The notes under the pieces are model-generated. The model was not told the origin of the DNA and made no database searches. It was given only the letters and a program-made list of their open reading frames with translations. Position numbers and translations under genes: made by a program. Shown piece after piece: positions 44,880 to 53,984 of a stretch of 64,000 bases of DNA (positions are counted from its first letter, which is position 1; each line of letters starts with the position of its first letter). Source of the DNA: Bacteroidales bacterium (lineage in GTDB: Bacteria; Bacteroidota; Bacteroidia; Bacteroidales; UBA932); the NCBI GenBank assembly GCA_017630215.1, contig JAGBVR010000010.1, positions 62,001-126,000 on the forward strand, in the 5' to 3' direction.

Positions 44880-45587
44880 TTACTCGCCCTCTACAGGGGC
44901 GTCTTCGTCGAGTCTGACCATGGTGAGCATCTCGCCGGATTTTTCGCCGGTTTTGGTGTTGACGAAGAAGTACTTCATGAAGATCTTTGGAGCGGCGGCG
45001 TTAGGGGCGCCGTGCTTGTTGTCGTAGTCTTCTTTGATGTCGTACTCCTCTGTTACTGCCTCGAGGACTCCACCGATCTGAACGGCTTTGCTGTAGGCGC
45101 GTGTCACACCGTTTGACTGAGGTGCTGAGGCCTGAATGATGAGCTTCAGATCCTGAACATTCTCAGGTTCGCTCTCGAGCTCGAAGGTGAATTTAGTTGG
45201 AGTGAGGGTTACTACGGCCTCTGTCGGAGCCTCTACGCCCTGAAGTGCTGGTGGGTTTGCGAGAGCTTCGCCACCACATGCTACAATCCAGTAGTTGAGG
45301 CGTGAGTAGAGGTTGGCTCCGGAGATCTTAGCGGATGTTCCGAGAACTGACTTTCCTGCCTGGGTCTGAGCCAGGGCATTCCATGCGAGGATCTGGGCGT
45401 TGGTTAGGTTCTTCCAGCTCTGCGAGAGCTGCTTGAAGATTGATTTCACTGCTGCCTGGGCACTTGTGCGGACTGATCCGCCGTAACCACGATTGCGGAT
45501 GTACTTACGACCGCGCACCTTGGCTGCGGTTACACCCTTTGCTGAGCCTGACATTTCGTCGAAGGCGATTGAAGGAACGTACTTCAT
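44880..45587 (-). CDS. DUF6266-like protein 1
   Basis: 235 residues from the ATG at 45587 (MKYVPSIAF). The N-terminal half has the family pattern SIAFDEMSGSAKGVTAAKVR, then QAAVKSIFKQLSQSWKNL and QILAWNALAQ. The C-terminal half is a beta-sandwich-like domain (LTPTKFTFELE, MKYFFVNTKTGEKSG). The same architecture occurs in the genes at 47086-48144 and 48299-48997. The family is frequent in Bacteroidetes and of unknown function; a virion or surface role has not been shown. Confidence 0.7.
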   Translation of the reverse strand: MKYVPSIAFDEMSGSAKGVTAAKVRGRKYIRNRGYGGSVRTSAQAAVKSIFKQLSQSWKNLTNAQILAWNALAQTQAGKSVLGTSAKISGANLYSRLNYWIVACGGEALANPPALQGVEAPTEAVVTLTPTKFTFELESEPENVQDLKLIIQASAPQSNGVTRAYSKAVQIGGVLEAVTEEYDIKEDYDNKHGAPNAAAPKIFMKYFFVNTKTGEKSGEMLTMVRLDEDAPVEGE

Positions 45588-45591
45588 AGTT

Positions 45592-46062
45592 TTAAGGTTT
45601 AAGGAATTTAACAATATATAGTATCGCGAACACTATCAATATGATGAGGATTCCGAGGAACCAGCCACCCATCTTCATCTTGAAGGACTGCCAGCCGGTC
45701 AACTCTTTCTCCACTTCTACGGTCTCATACACGACCACGTCTTTGAAAATCACGCTGTCACGATAGACAATCTTGGTCTGAACTTCTACGGGCTGCTGGA
45801 TAGGTTTGGTCTCAAGAGAATGAGAAAGCAATCCATCAGACACAGACGCAGAGCTCATGGCATAGTCGTTCTCGAGAACAGATACAGTATCAGCAGTAAC
45901 GATCTTCTCTACAATCTTGGGAACTTCGAGAAAGACCGTGTCTGTCTGAAACACCGTCTCGATACGGGTTTCAGTGATGATCTTCTCTGACGGTGCAGCC
46001 TGGCGGGCAGTCGCACAGGCTACACACAAGGCAGAGAAAAGAACGAGGATGAAGTTTTTCAT
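45592..46062 (-). CDS. Lipoprotein with C-terminal membrane helix, spanin-like
   Basis: 156 residues. Signal sequence ending in a lipobox-like LCVAC (Cys16), an extended Val/Thr/Glu-rich middle, and a strong C-terminal helix GWFLGILIILIVFAILYIV. An outer-membrane lipid anchor plus an inner-membrane helix joined by a periplasmic rod is the topology of unimolecular phage spanins. The gene is next to a holin-like protein. The assignment is topological only. Confidence 0.55.
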   Translation of the reverse strand: MKNFILVLFSALCVACATARQAAPSEKIITETRIETVFQTDTVFLEVPKIVEKIVTADTVSVLENDYAMSSASVSDGLLSHSLETKPIQQPVEVQTKIVYRDSVIFKDVVVYETVEVEKELTGWQSFKMKMGGWFLGILIILIVFAILYIVKFLKP

Positions 46063-46071
46063 AGGTTGGTT

Positions 46072-46329
46072 TTATTCGTGTCGGTCTGCTTTCTTGAGCA
46101 GCTCTGCTTCAAACTTGTGGAACTTGATGTCATAGGATGCCTTCACACCGAGGATCGCACCGCAGAGAACCAGGAGTTCGCTCACAATCGAGATTGCTGA
46201 ATATGTGATCTCTCCAAGCGGCTCAATCCAGAACAGGCACACCATCGCAATCAGGACTCCGCAGCTGAAACTCGCCACCGCAAGACCGCCCTGCAGACGT
46301 GTGATTTCTATGTGGGACATCTTTGGCAT
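46072..46329 (-). CDS. Holin-like small membrane protein
   Basis: 85 residues with two membrane helices (GGLAVASFSCGVLIAMVCLF and AISIVSELLVLCGAILGV) and a charged C-terminus, the class II holin layout. It is spaced 9 nt from the spanin-like gene. No endolysin is present nearby, so lysis function is inference. Confidence 0.5.
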   Translation of the reverse strand: MPKMSHIEITRLQGGLAVASFSCGVLIAMVCLFWIEPLGEITYSAISIVSELLVLCGAILGVKASYDIKFHKFEAELLKKADRHE

Positions 46330-46336
46330 AAGGCAA

Positions 46337-47074
46337 TTACTGTTTATCTCTTACTGCGAAGAAGTAAATGAACGGCTCATATCCTGTAGCGGAATTGCTT
46401 GCCTCCGGCTTCGGTATGGTAATCACTCCGTTCTCAAGACGACCAAGGTAAGTTCCGCCTCCCGGCACATCAGCCTGATGTGGGAAACCGCTGATGTAGA
46501 TATCGATATTAACGTCTGTCGGGAATCCCTCAAGAGTAATCACGAAATCCTCCTTCATGTAGTTGTAGCCATTGTCCGAGAACTGAGCAGTAAGGAAACA
46601 CCAGCCCTCTTCAACAACGCAACACACGTTACTCTCGTACATGTCGTAATTGGCATACACGAAGTTCAGCTTTGTTGTAGGAGACTTCTCAATAGCTGAC
46701 CTCTTACCCTTCTGAACATAGAGAGTCGCAAGGATGATATCCACACTCTCCAGTTCATCATATATCGGCAGTTTCTCAATGCAGATTGTGTTCTTATTCT
46801 TGATCCAGGTTGTCAGAACAGTACCAACGCCATAGTTCTTCCTGTAATAATCATCTGGCCACATGAGTTTCACACTGTGCATGAAGCAAGAAGAATTGGA
46901 ACTCTTGCCGAAAGAAAGATCCGGAACATAAATCTCCAGAACAGAAGCATTACGATACGCCTCATTCTTTGGATCAAAAGTGATCTTCGCATTCAGAACC
47001 ACCACCTTCTCAGACTGATAGTCCTTTATTTCAATGGCTCCACAGCCAAAGTTATTTCCTGTCGCTATAATCAT
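46337..47074 (-). CDS. Hypothetical protein of the phage-like block
   Basis: 245 residues, no signal peptide, mainly beta-strand, with many Cys and Tyr residues (for example SSNSSCFMHSVKLMWPDDYY). I do not recognise it. It lies 11 nt after the second DUF6266-like gene and 7 nt before the holin-like gene, so it belongs to the same transcript and may be a structural or adhesin protein. Confidence 0.6.
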   Translation of the reverse strand: MIIATGNNFGCGAIEIKDYQSEKVVVLNAKITFDPKNEAYRNASVLEIYVPDLSFGKSSNSSCFMHSVKLMWPDDYYRKNYGVGTVLTTWIKNKNTICIEKLPIYDELESVDIILATLYVQKGKRSAIEKSPTTKLNFVYANYDMYESNVCCVVEEGWCFLTAQFSDNGYNYMKEDFVITLEGFPTDVNIDIYISGFPHQADVPGGGTYLGRLENGVITIPKPEASNSATGYEPFIYFFAVRDKQ

Positions 47075-47085
47075 AATTCCAACTG

Positions 47086-48144
47086 TTATCTGTCAACAAA
47101 TACTCCTGTAGTGTGAACCTCGGAAGGTTTCTCGTAATGACCTCCACGATGCTTGAACGAAATCTCATAGTTACCAATCCACTTCATCACATCGACGCAA
47201 TAAGTCTGAGGTGTATAATTGTTCTCAGCAGTACCACGTGCCAGAATCATAGTCTTTCCCTCAATGAAGTTCTTAGGTTCCTTTGCCAAGAAGAATGTCG
47301 AACATGCGACATTATCCTCGCCATAAAGAATCGCATCAACTGAACAGATTGCAGATCCAGGAGACAACTCAAAGTCAAGACCTTCTCCATACGATTCCTC
47401 AGTCACATCGTCCTGAGTAAATCTTGCACGCGGAACATAAGCCTCATTGTAAGCTGTAGAACCCTCCTTGCAGATTGCTGAAATCCACATACTTTCTCCA
47501 GTAAAGCCTGTCTCAGTATCAAGCCACCAGCACTCGAGATAGTATTTCATACCAGCTTGCGGAGCCACACCGATAGTCTCTGTGAAAAGCTTTGTGATAT
47601 TCGCCTCGCCCCAGTCGTCAATAATACCCGGAGCCACGATAACAGTCTTACTCCAACCGCTTGTGGTTCCAGGACTCTGAGCTGGAGACATCTTCACAAC
47701 AAGACGATAAGTATCTGACGGCACTTCAAGACCTGTAAACACGATCATATCAGGAGAGATCCACAAATCCTCATACAGAACCTCAGGAACATCTGCCATA
47801 TACACCGGAGCCTCTTCAAGCGGAGGCATGCCGACCATTGCACGATTGGAGTTTATACGGACAAATGCATTGTGGGCAGTCAGGCTTGCTGCCTGGCCGA
47901 ATGTGGAGATTCCCTTAAGATGACCAGCCAAGACCTCCCACTGGTTAATTTGGGAATCGGAGAGCTGTCGGAATGTGCGGGAGATCTTGGATAGTCGGTT
48001 TCTTGAGACCGCCTGAGCAGGCGTAACTATCTTGGAATGCTGGGCACGTGAGGAAAGGATATTGCGGCCCTTGACATTGCGGGCGGTGACATCCTTCGCT
48101 GTGCCGGCGAAGTCATTGAAGGCTATTGAGGGTTTTACGATCAT
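47086..48144 (-). CDS. DUF6266-like protein 2
   Basis: 352 residues from the ATG at 48144 (MIVKPSIAF). Shares with protein 1 the N-terminal line SIAFNDFAGTAKDVTARNVK and the Q-x-n-W-x-x-LA repeat (INQWEVLAGHLKG), then carries two successive beta-rich segments instead of one. First gene of the leftward phage-like block. Function unknown. Confidence 0.7.
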   Translation of the reverse strand: MIVKPSIAFNDFAGTAKDVTARNVKGRNILSSRAQHSKIVTPAQAVSRNRLSKISRTFRQLSDSQINQWEVLAGHLKGISTFGQAASLTAHNAFVRINSNRAMVGMPPLEEAPVYMADVPEVLYEDLWISPDMIVFTGLEVPSDTYRLVVKMSPAQSPGTTSGWSKTVIVAPGIIDDWGEANITKLFTETIGVAPQAGMKYYLECWWLDTETGFTGESMWISAICKEGSTAYNEAYVPRARFTQDDVTEESYGEGLDFELSPGSAICSVDAILYGEDNVACSTFFLAKEPKNFIEGKTMILARGTAENNYTPQTYCVDVMKWIGNYEISFKHRGGHYEKPSEVHTTGVFVDR

Positions 48145-48298
48145 AAGGCTACGGTGCAGCCCCCTCAATTCCAAAGGCAAAGATAAGGATTTATTTAATA
48201 TGTTGTGCAATAATGTTTTAAGATTTTATAACTAAAGTTTAGCTTTATGTAAAACATAAAGAATTTTGACGAACTTTGCATCTCCTAACCTTAAGACT

Positions 48299-48997
48299 AT
48301 GCCGAAATATATCCCCAATTCCAGGTTTACTGATTGCTATGCATCAGTGGGCAACATCACATTCTATCACAGGGACGGAGAGTGTTTCTTCCGCACCAAG
48401 GCGAAGCCTGTGTTTCCCGGTACCGCCGGGCAGCAGGTGCAGCTGTCCATCCATCAGAGAGGACTCCAGGAGTGGAGGAACCTGGGACACGAGGAACAGC
48501 TGGAGTGGAATGCCCTGGCCAGAAGCGTCAGATCCAAACGACCACCATTCAATACCTCAACCCACATCAGTGGATATAACCTCTTCATGTCCGCCTATCA
48601 CGGCCTCGCCTGTATAGGCGACGAACGCATCCCGGAACCTCAACCCATTCCGGACTTTCCTGTTATACACCTCACCCTTGTCTCTGCTACAGTCACCAAC
48701 GAAACCGACCTGCAGATATCCTTCCGGATCACCGGAGACACAATCCCCTTGAGCATGAGAATCATCGGTAAACTCCAGCTCACTGCCCCAGGATACAGTC
48801 CACATCGAGGCAAGTTCAGGAACCACGTCGGCACCATAGGCAATGATGGCCATGTGACAATCATCATGCATGAATATAAAACCGTCTCCGGCCTTGACCT
48901 TCGGGAGTACCAGATACACATGCGGTACTTCATCATCGACGCCCATAGCGGGCACAGATCGAAGGAATGGAGCCTGTCAGAAGGAGTATGTATATAG
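48299..48997 (+). CDS. DUF6266-like protein 3
   Basis: 232 residues from the ATG at 48299, divergent from protein 2. The N-terminal half follows the family plan (YASVGNITFYHRDGECFFR, then GLQEWRNLGHEEQLEWNALA and SGYNLFMSAYHGL). The C-terminal half is beta-rich and His/Ile-rich. It is the gene immediately upstream of the large RNA region on the same strand. Confidence 0.7.
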   Translation: MPKYIPNSRFTDCYASVGNITFYHRDGECFFRTKAKPVFPGTAGQQVQLSIHQRGLQEWRNLGHEEQLEWNALARSVRSKRPPFNTSTHISGYNLFMSAYHGLACIGDERIPEPQPIPDFPVIHLTLVSATVTNETDLQISFRITGDTIPLSMRIIGKLQLTAPGYSPHRGKFRNHVGTIGNDGHVTIIMHEYKTVSGLDLREYQIHMRYFIIDAHSGHRSKEWSLSEGVCI

Positions 48998-49019
48998 GGC
49001 ATACATATATATTATAAGT

Positions 49020-50567
49020 CTTAAGCTCAGAGGTAATTCAGAGGGACCTCGAAGGAAGTCCGGCCAGGACTTCCGCACATGGGCATTTGTATAACTCCCG
49101 GCACCACCTGCAGGCGGAAGATGACGGTGCAGAAGCAGACACGCCGAAGCGGGAGATTCATCCTTGGCCTATGGTGTTTGGGGACGGTTTTCGCGTCTGC
49201 GTGAGCAGAGGCGGAAACCGGCCACAAATGCCATAGGGGGCAAGCCCGTGAGGGCGCGGCAGGAGCCGGACGCACTGAGGTTCGAGCGGGAGGTAAGGGT
49301 CTCTCCGGCTCTGGCACATACGCTGACTAAGAACCACTAACGCCACAACCTACAGGCGTGCTTTGGCGAGTCTGTGGGATTTATGGAGAGGAGCGTATGC
49401 GGAACGGAATAAATCACACAGTCTCGCCTGTCTTGGCTGCGCCGAGATGTGAGCTGACGCGATAGCGGCTGCTGACAGCTCGGAGGAAAGCAGGCAAGAC
49501 ATCTGCCCGCCCTCGGAAGATTTGGAAGACTTGGAGCAAAGCGGAAAGGCTTTCAAGTCTGGAGAGGGAAAAGCGGGCAGTATTAAACTCATCGGCAGAG
49601 CCGATACCTTGCCTACGGAAGGCTTTTATGACTGACTGAGCTTGCGAAGGAAGTGATAAAAGACTGGAGAAGGCCCGCGGCTGCGCCGCTAAGGCTGGCA
49701 ATTCCTTTTCGGACTTTCGGCCGTCATCAGAGTTACTGCCACTACTCTACTCCCTGACATTCGCAAAAGAGACAACCTTGACATCCCCACGCCGAAAGTC
49801 CTGAGCCTCCCGACGGACTTGGAGGCCGTTAGTCCCTGAGGGAGGCTCATTATTGCCAGCCGCCTCGACTGAGCGGGCAAAAGAGATGTGTAACTTGTTG
49901 GCACTAAGGGAGATAGTTAACATAATCCATATTGTGTAATCTGACGCTTGCAGGTCGTTCCTACGTGCTCTAACCCTTCTTAAATTGAGGCCTTGGGGCG
50001 AGTGATGACGGTGGAAGTCTGTTACACAATAAACCCTTGGATTATGTTAATCTCTCGGGCCACGAAGGATGAGGGTCCACTCCGGACGGCGGTAGCGAAG
50101 GCGATCATTCTTCCCCTGTGGGGATAAGAGGGGCATAGACCAGCTGGAGTCTTATGACTTTGGAGCGGAGCGGAAAAGGCTTAAGTCTCCAGACCGCTGT
50201 TTGTTTAACCGAGCGAAGCGAGTTATGGATGGTTGCCTTCTTGACAAACTCGCTTTGGCAAGAGGGCAAGTGCCGCTTAACTTTGATGAGGGTGGGTTCA
50301 ACGTGAGGAGGTTTGCTACGAGGGCGTTGGCCTGTGGGGAGAGAGTCAGGTATCCAACGATTTTCCCAAAATCGTTGATAAGATACCTGATGACCGGGGA
50401 TGGAATCGTGGCAAACCGGGAGCCGGTCGAAGCACCCGGAGGAGCGCCTTGAAGGCAAGTCTCTTGGATTTTCGAAGAAAAGACGAGAGTCTTGCGGCGG
50501 TCCGGAGTTAATAGATAGCTCGCCGATGATGGCTTTTGAAGAAAGACATCTTGGGCGAGACCGCTTT
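49020..50567 (+). ncRNA. Candidate giant structured non-coding RNA (~1.55 kb)
   Basis: No plausible protein in any frame, GC-rich against AT-rich flanks, and dense in long complementary segments. Examples: GGAAGTCC 49054-49061 with 49067-49074; CCTATGG 49168-49174 with 49231-49237, enclosing CGGTTT/AAACCG and TCTGC-GTGA-GCAGA; 49365-49384 with 49409-49428 (20 positions); TTAACATAATCCA 49917-49929 with 50038-50050, continued by ATTGTGTAA/TTACACAAT; CAGGTATC plus CAACGATTTT with their complements at 50368-50389. It ends with GCGGTC/GACCGC and TTTTAT. The size and style recall GOLLD, ROOL and OLE RNAs, but I cannot match it to a known class. The 5' end is uncertain. Confidence 0.75.
50432..50567 (+). 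repeat. Shared 3' RNA domain, copy 2
   Basis: Counterpart of 26870-27003. CTCGCC (50519-50524) pairs with GGCGAG (50554-50559), and GATG-G-CTTT / AAAG-A-CATC form the inner hairpin with loop TGAAG. Outer stem GCGGTC 50497-50502 with GACCGC 50559-50564. The terminal T-run also contains the antisense stop codon of the acyltransferase gene. Confidence 0.85.
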
Positions 50568-51532
50568 TATATAATCCCTATCAGTTTGGCAATTCGTTTT
50601 CCTGAAAAGAGTTTTATTATCCAGTTTAACAGCGCACAAACAGATAATAATATTACACTATCAAATGGATATGGTATCGCTTTGTACCCAATAGATTGCT
50701 CTAGTATCCGTAAAAATAGAATGTGCGACAGGTAAATCCCGAATGAGTATTCTCCGATTAGAGTCAGTATCCTGGAACGTGGCTGAAATGTATTGCTTTG
50801 TAGTAATGTATATAGAATCAGAACGAATATGGAGCTGGATAATAATGATGATAATTTGAGTTGAGAGCCATAATTGCCCGCATCAAGTTTCGCCCATATA
50901 TATCCTTCTATCATCTGTAGCACAATTGACACTGCATAAACAATAGTGAGAGTTGGCAAATTATATTTTTTGTTGATAATCTTGTTTCCCAAAAGCAACC
51001 CAAGGTAATAAAAGGTAAACCAACCGAGGCAAAGATCTGACCAGAGCAGGTACAGATATTTATTCGTATGTATCCCGAAAGAATAACCGTAATATTTAAA
51101 CAACAATACGGATACTGGGGCAATCAGCCATCCTAGATAACGGTACCTTGATTTTGCAAGTTTGAACAGAAACGGGGTCAGCAGGACAAACTGGGCATAT
51201 ACGAATATATAGTATAGTGTACCGCATGCATTGGCAGAAACAAGGTTCTTTGCCAGTGCGATAAGACCTGAAGATGAGATATCAGGGAGGCTATATATAA
51301 CTGTCCAGACTATATATGGCACAGCGATACGAGACAGGCGTCGGCGATAGAATGCCGACCAGTCCTCATTACTCTCTCTTGTGAGATATCCGGAAAGAAA
51401 GAGGAAAGTCGCAACCGGAAAATTGATGAGAGGCCTTAAGAATATCTGCCAGTTTCCTGGTGGCATAGTATGAACCATCACCACAGCTATGATAGCCATA
51501 GCTCTGAATGTCTGTATCCGCTGGTCTTTCAT
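50567..51532 (-). CDS. Acyltransferase 3-family membrane protein
   Basis: 321 residues with about ten membrane helices. QTFRAMAIIAVVMVHT supplies the family's conserved Arg and His near the N-terminus, and FLSGYL and RRLSRIAVPYIVW are further acyltransferase-3 motifs. Such enzymes O-acetylate or acylate polysaccharides and glycolipids. It starts 15 nt after the methyltransferase stop. Its last codon lies at the very end of the structured RNA on the opposite strand. Confidence 0.88.
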   Translation of the reverse strand: MKDQRIQTFRAMAIIAVVMVHTMPPGNWQIFLRPLINFPVATFLFLSGYLTRESNEDWSAFYRRRLSRIAVPYIVWTVIYSLPDISSSGLIALAKNLVSANACGTLYYIFVYAQFVLLTPFLFKLAKSRYRYLGWLIAPVSVLLFKYYGYSFGIHTNKYLYLLWSDLCLGWFTFYYLGLLLGNKIINKKYNLPTLTIVYAVSIVLQMIEGYIWAKLDAGNYGSQLKLSSLLSSSIFVLILYTLLQSNTFQPRSRILTLIGEYSFGIYLSHILFLRILEQSIGYKAIPYPFDSVILLSVCALLNWIIKLFSGKRIAKLIGII

Positions 51533-51547
51533 ACGACACCTGTTTTC

Positions 51548-52339
51548 TTATATTTCACCTGAAAGTATGTAGAAGCAGGAGGTGGACATATGATTGCGTA
51601 GCCACTTGCTTTTAACGAATATCTTGGGAAGTTTTCGAGGAGAGAGGTTGAATTTCGCTTTGTAGTGAGGATTGACTAGCCACAGAGTCCTATCAATTAT
51701 CCTACAGTTTGTTTTTGTGCATAAATCTTCAAAGTTCTCTATGCTCATTCCGGAGCGTCTGATACTTATCAATTCGTTGATGCGAGCTTCAGATTCTCCC
51801 ATGATATCCAGATACTTTTGGTATAAACTGCGAGGAAGAAGATGGATGAAGGGAAGCCGGCACAGAGGATGTCTGCATATCTGCTGGTGGCCGCCGAAAG
51901 GCATGGCCCAGGCTGGAAATGCAATCATCATTACTCCATCGCGCTTGAGCAACATCTTTGCTTGATTCAGGGATGTAGCTTTGTGTTCCGGTTCGATGTG
52001 CTCTATCACATCGTGCATTATGATCAGATCATATTTTGCAATGTAGGCGGTCAGATCCATCTTAAGGAAATCACTGCATATGAATGTTCCCTCAAGTACG
52101 CAGTCTGCAAAGAATTTTCTGGCGTTGTCTATCTTGCCGGCAGAGATGTCTATTCCGTATACCTGACACCCTTTTTCTGCAAAAGGAACCAGGTTACCTC
52201 CTTCTCCACATCCAATCTCAAGAACAAGGCTTCCAGGACTCAAGTCTTTATATGACCTGATGTATTCGGACAGGTATTCTTTTGATGTCCTAGCTAGCTC
52301 ATCGAAATATTGCCGTCTGTTGTTATATCTGTTTGTCAT
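51548..52339 (-). CDS. Class I SAM-dependent methyltransferase
   Basis: 263 residues. SAM motif I LVLEIGCGEGGNLVPFA (~39), acidic post-I VYGIDISAGKID, motif IV DLIIMHDVIEHIEP. Similar to UbiG-like or glycan-associated methyltransferases. Pairing with a membrane acyltransferase suggests modification of a glycan or lipid, though the substrate is not determined. Confidence 0.85.
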   Translation of the reverse strand: MTNRYNNRRQYFDELARTSKEYLSEYIRSYKDLSPGSLVLEIGCGEGGNLVPFAEKGCQVYGIDISAGKIDNARKFFADCVLEGTFICSDFLKMDLTAYIAKYDLIIMHDVIEHIEPEHKATSLNQAKMLLKRDGVMMIAFPAWAMPFGGHQQICRHPLCRLPFIHLLPRSLYQKYLDIMGESEARINELISIRRSGMSIENFEDLCTKTNCRIIDRTLWLVNPHYKAKFNLSPRKLPKIFVKSKWLRNHMSTSCFYILSGEI

Positions 52340-52445
52340 AGGATATGCTTTAAGATTATAGACAACAGATATCTCTTATACTGCGTCATATTCGGAAGAT
52401 TTTCATCTGCAGAAAATTTGTATGATTTACGACGCAGTCTTTTAT

Positions 52446-52453
52446 TATTTTTG
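52446..52453 (+). promoter_or_regulatory. -7 element for the sigma-barrel gene
   Basis: TATTTTTG matches TAnnTTTG, 14 nt before the ATG at 52468. Upstream CTGCGTC (52381-52387) and GACGCAG (52431-52437) are exact inverse complements and could form a regulatory hairpin or operator. Confidence 0.5.
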
Positions 52454-52467
52454 TGTCTATAAATAAT

Positions 52468-53937
52468 ATGGGCAGAGTAGACCAGCATATCTTTGAGGAC
52501 ATTTACAGACAGTACTCCGGAAAGCTTTATGGAGTATGCCTCCATTATGTGCAGGATAAAGAGACTGCCAATGATCTGCTGCACGATTCGTTCATCATCA
52601 TATTTTCCTCCCTTGATCAGGTAAAGGATATGTCCAAGCTGGAGTCTTGGATGAAAACTATTGTCAAGAATATCGCCCTGAATCATCTTCGCAGCAGGAA
52701 CAGGGTTCAGAACATCAGTATTGATGAGATTTCCGAACCTGTATATGAGACGGAGATTGAGGAAAACCCGCATCCAGAGATTACGTTTGATCAGATTCTG
52801 CCATTAGTGGACACCCTTCCTGAGAGGTATGGAAAGGTATTCAGGTTATCTGTATTGGAAGGGTTGTCGCATGATGAAATCGGAGTTCTGCTGGGTATCA
52901 GAGCCCATTCATCATCGTCAAATCTGAGCAGAGCAAAGGCACTGCTTCGCAAGGCCATTATGAAGCATTATGGTATTGTACTGATGATCTGCTCCCTTAT
53001 TCTCATTTCTATTCCGCTATTCATCGGAAACAAGAACGAAGATCCTAAGGCAATAACATTGACAAAAGATGTGAGAAAGATAGATGATGCCAAAAGCGAG
53101 ATTAGAATTCCTGTGGAATTGCCTAGTCCTGCGGGATTTATGATGGAATCACGAATGGCAGCAAATGAGCCTGTCATCACTGACACATCGATTACCGATA
53201 CTTCTGTTGTTGTAAAGCAACATCTTGCTGATACGATCAAGACAGAAATGCCTAAGAAGGAAGTTCGAGACAAGTCACACGAGGAAAGGCCATACCTGTT
53301 CGTTGAGCCGGGGACACGAAACAAGAGAGGTAAGGGGTCTGTCCTGTTCGCTGTTTCAGGAGGAGGAAGTTCTACAAGCGATGCCTTCTCGATTACTGCG
53401 ACATATCCTGGCGGAGATTATACCGCGTCACCTGATATTGTAGAAAAGAAGACTGAATATATCCACTCAATGCCAGTAACCCTCTCTGCCACTTTCAGGT
53501 GGAATTTCAACAGAAAGTGGGCTGTAAACACCGGACTTAGATACACTTATCTATCCACAAGGATATATGAAAAGACCATAAAGAATTCTTTTGGCATCGG
53601 TGACATGAATAGAAAGCAGCAGATTCATTATATCGGTATTCCGCTCAATGCTTCGTATTCATTCTGGTGCTCTCCAAAATGGAATGCTTATGTGTCAGCG
53701 GGTGCAGTTATGGAGTTCCCTGTGGCAGCAAGTATAGATGGCGTGAAGATGAATGCACCATTTATGTGGGCTGCTGAAGCAGGACTTGGTATGCAGTATG
53801 ACATTACGGATCACCTCGGAATATATGTAGACTGCAATATACAGTACTTCTTCAATACGGGTAGTGAAATCAGGAATGCGTGGACTGACAGGCCTTTGGG
53901 AGTAAGCATCCCGATAGGCATAAGATATACGTGGTAA
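52468..53937 (+). CDS. ECF sigma factor fused to a membrane helix and outer-membrane beta-barrel
   Basis: 489 residues in one uninterrupted frame. Residues ~1-165 are an ECF sigma factor: region 2 (FEDIYRQYSGKLYGVCLHYV, DLLHDSFIIIFSS, ESWMKTIVKNIALNHLRSR) and region 4 (LPERYGKVFRLSVLEGLSHD, then a helix-turn-helix). A single membrane helix follows (IVLMICSLILISIPLFIG, ~172-189), then a Thr/Pro/charged periplasmic linker (~190-310). The final ~170 residues form amphipathic strands ending in an aromatic (GIRYTW), as in outer-membrane barrels. As read, it would span both membranes and place a sigma factor in the cytoplasm. Confidence 0.85.
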   Translation: MGRVDQHIFEDIYRQYSGKLYGVCLHYVQDKETANDLLHDSFIIIFSSLDQVKDMSKLESWMKTIVKNIALNHLRSRNRVQNISIDEISEPVYETEIEENPHPEITFDQILPLVDTLPERYGKVFRLSVLEGLSHDEIGVLLGIRAHSSSSNLSRAKALLRKAIMKHYGIVLMICSLILISIPLFIGNKNEDPKAITLTKDVRKIDDAKSEIRIPVELPSPAGFMMESRMAANEPVITDTSITDTSVVVKQHLADTIKTEMPKKEVRDKSHEERPYLFVEPGTRNKRGKGSVLFAVSGGGSSTSDAFSITATYPGGDYTASPDIVEKKTEYIHSMPVTLSATFRWNFNRKWAVNTGLRYTYLSTRIYEKTIKNSFGIGDMNRKQQIHYIGIPLNASYSFWCSPKWNAYVSAGAVMEFPVAASIDGVKMNAPFMWAAEAGLGMQYDITDHLGIYVDCNIQYFFNTGSEIRNAWTDRPLGVSIPIGIRYTW

Positions 53938-53984
53938 CGCAGTGTTTCGGGTTTTCTGTGTCTATTTAGATAAAAGAATGAATT

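Noticed and set aside
49051-49080. RNase P-like GGAAGTCCGG word at the start of the large RNA
   Set aside because: It is one arm of a simple hairpin, and the other conserved RNase P regions are missing.
49020-50573. Several frames of 60-117 codons within the GC-rich region
   Set aside because: They overlap one another on both strands, have no family resemblance, no promoters or start context, and cross perfectly paired hairpins. They are by-products of high GC and repeats.
49020-50573. Group II intron or retroelement RNA
   Set aside because: No domain V-like terminal hairpin with the expected catalytic triad was seen and no reverse transcriptase is encoded nearby.
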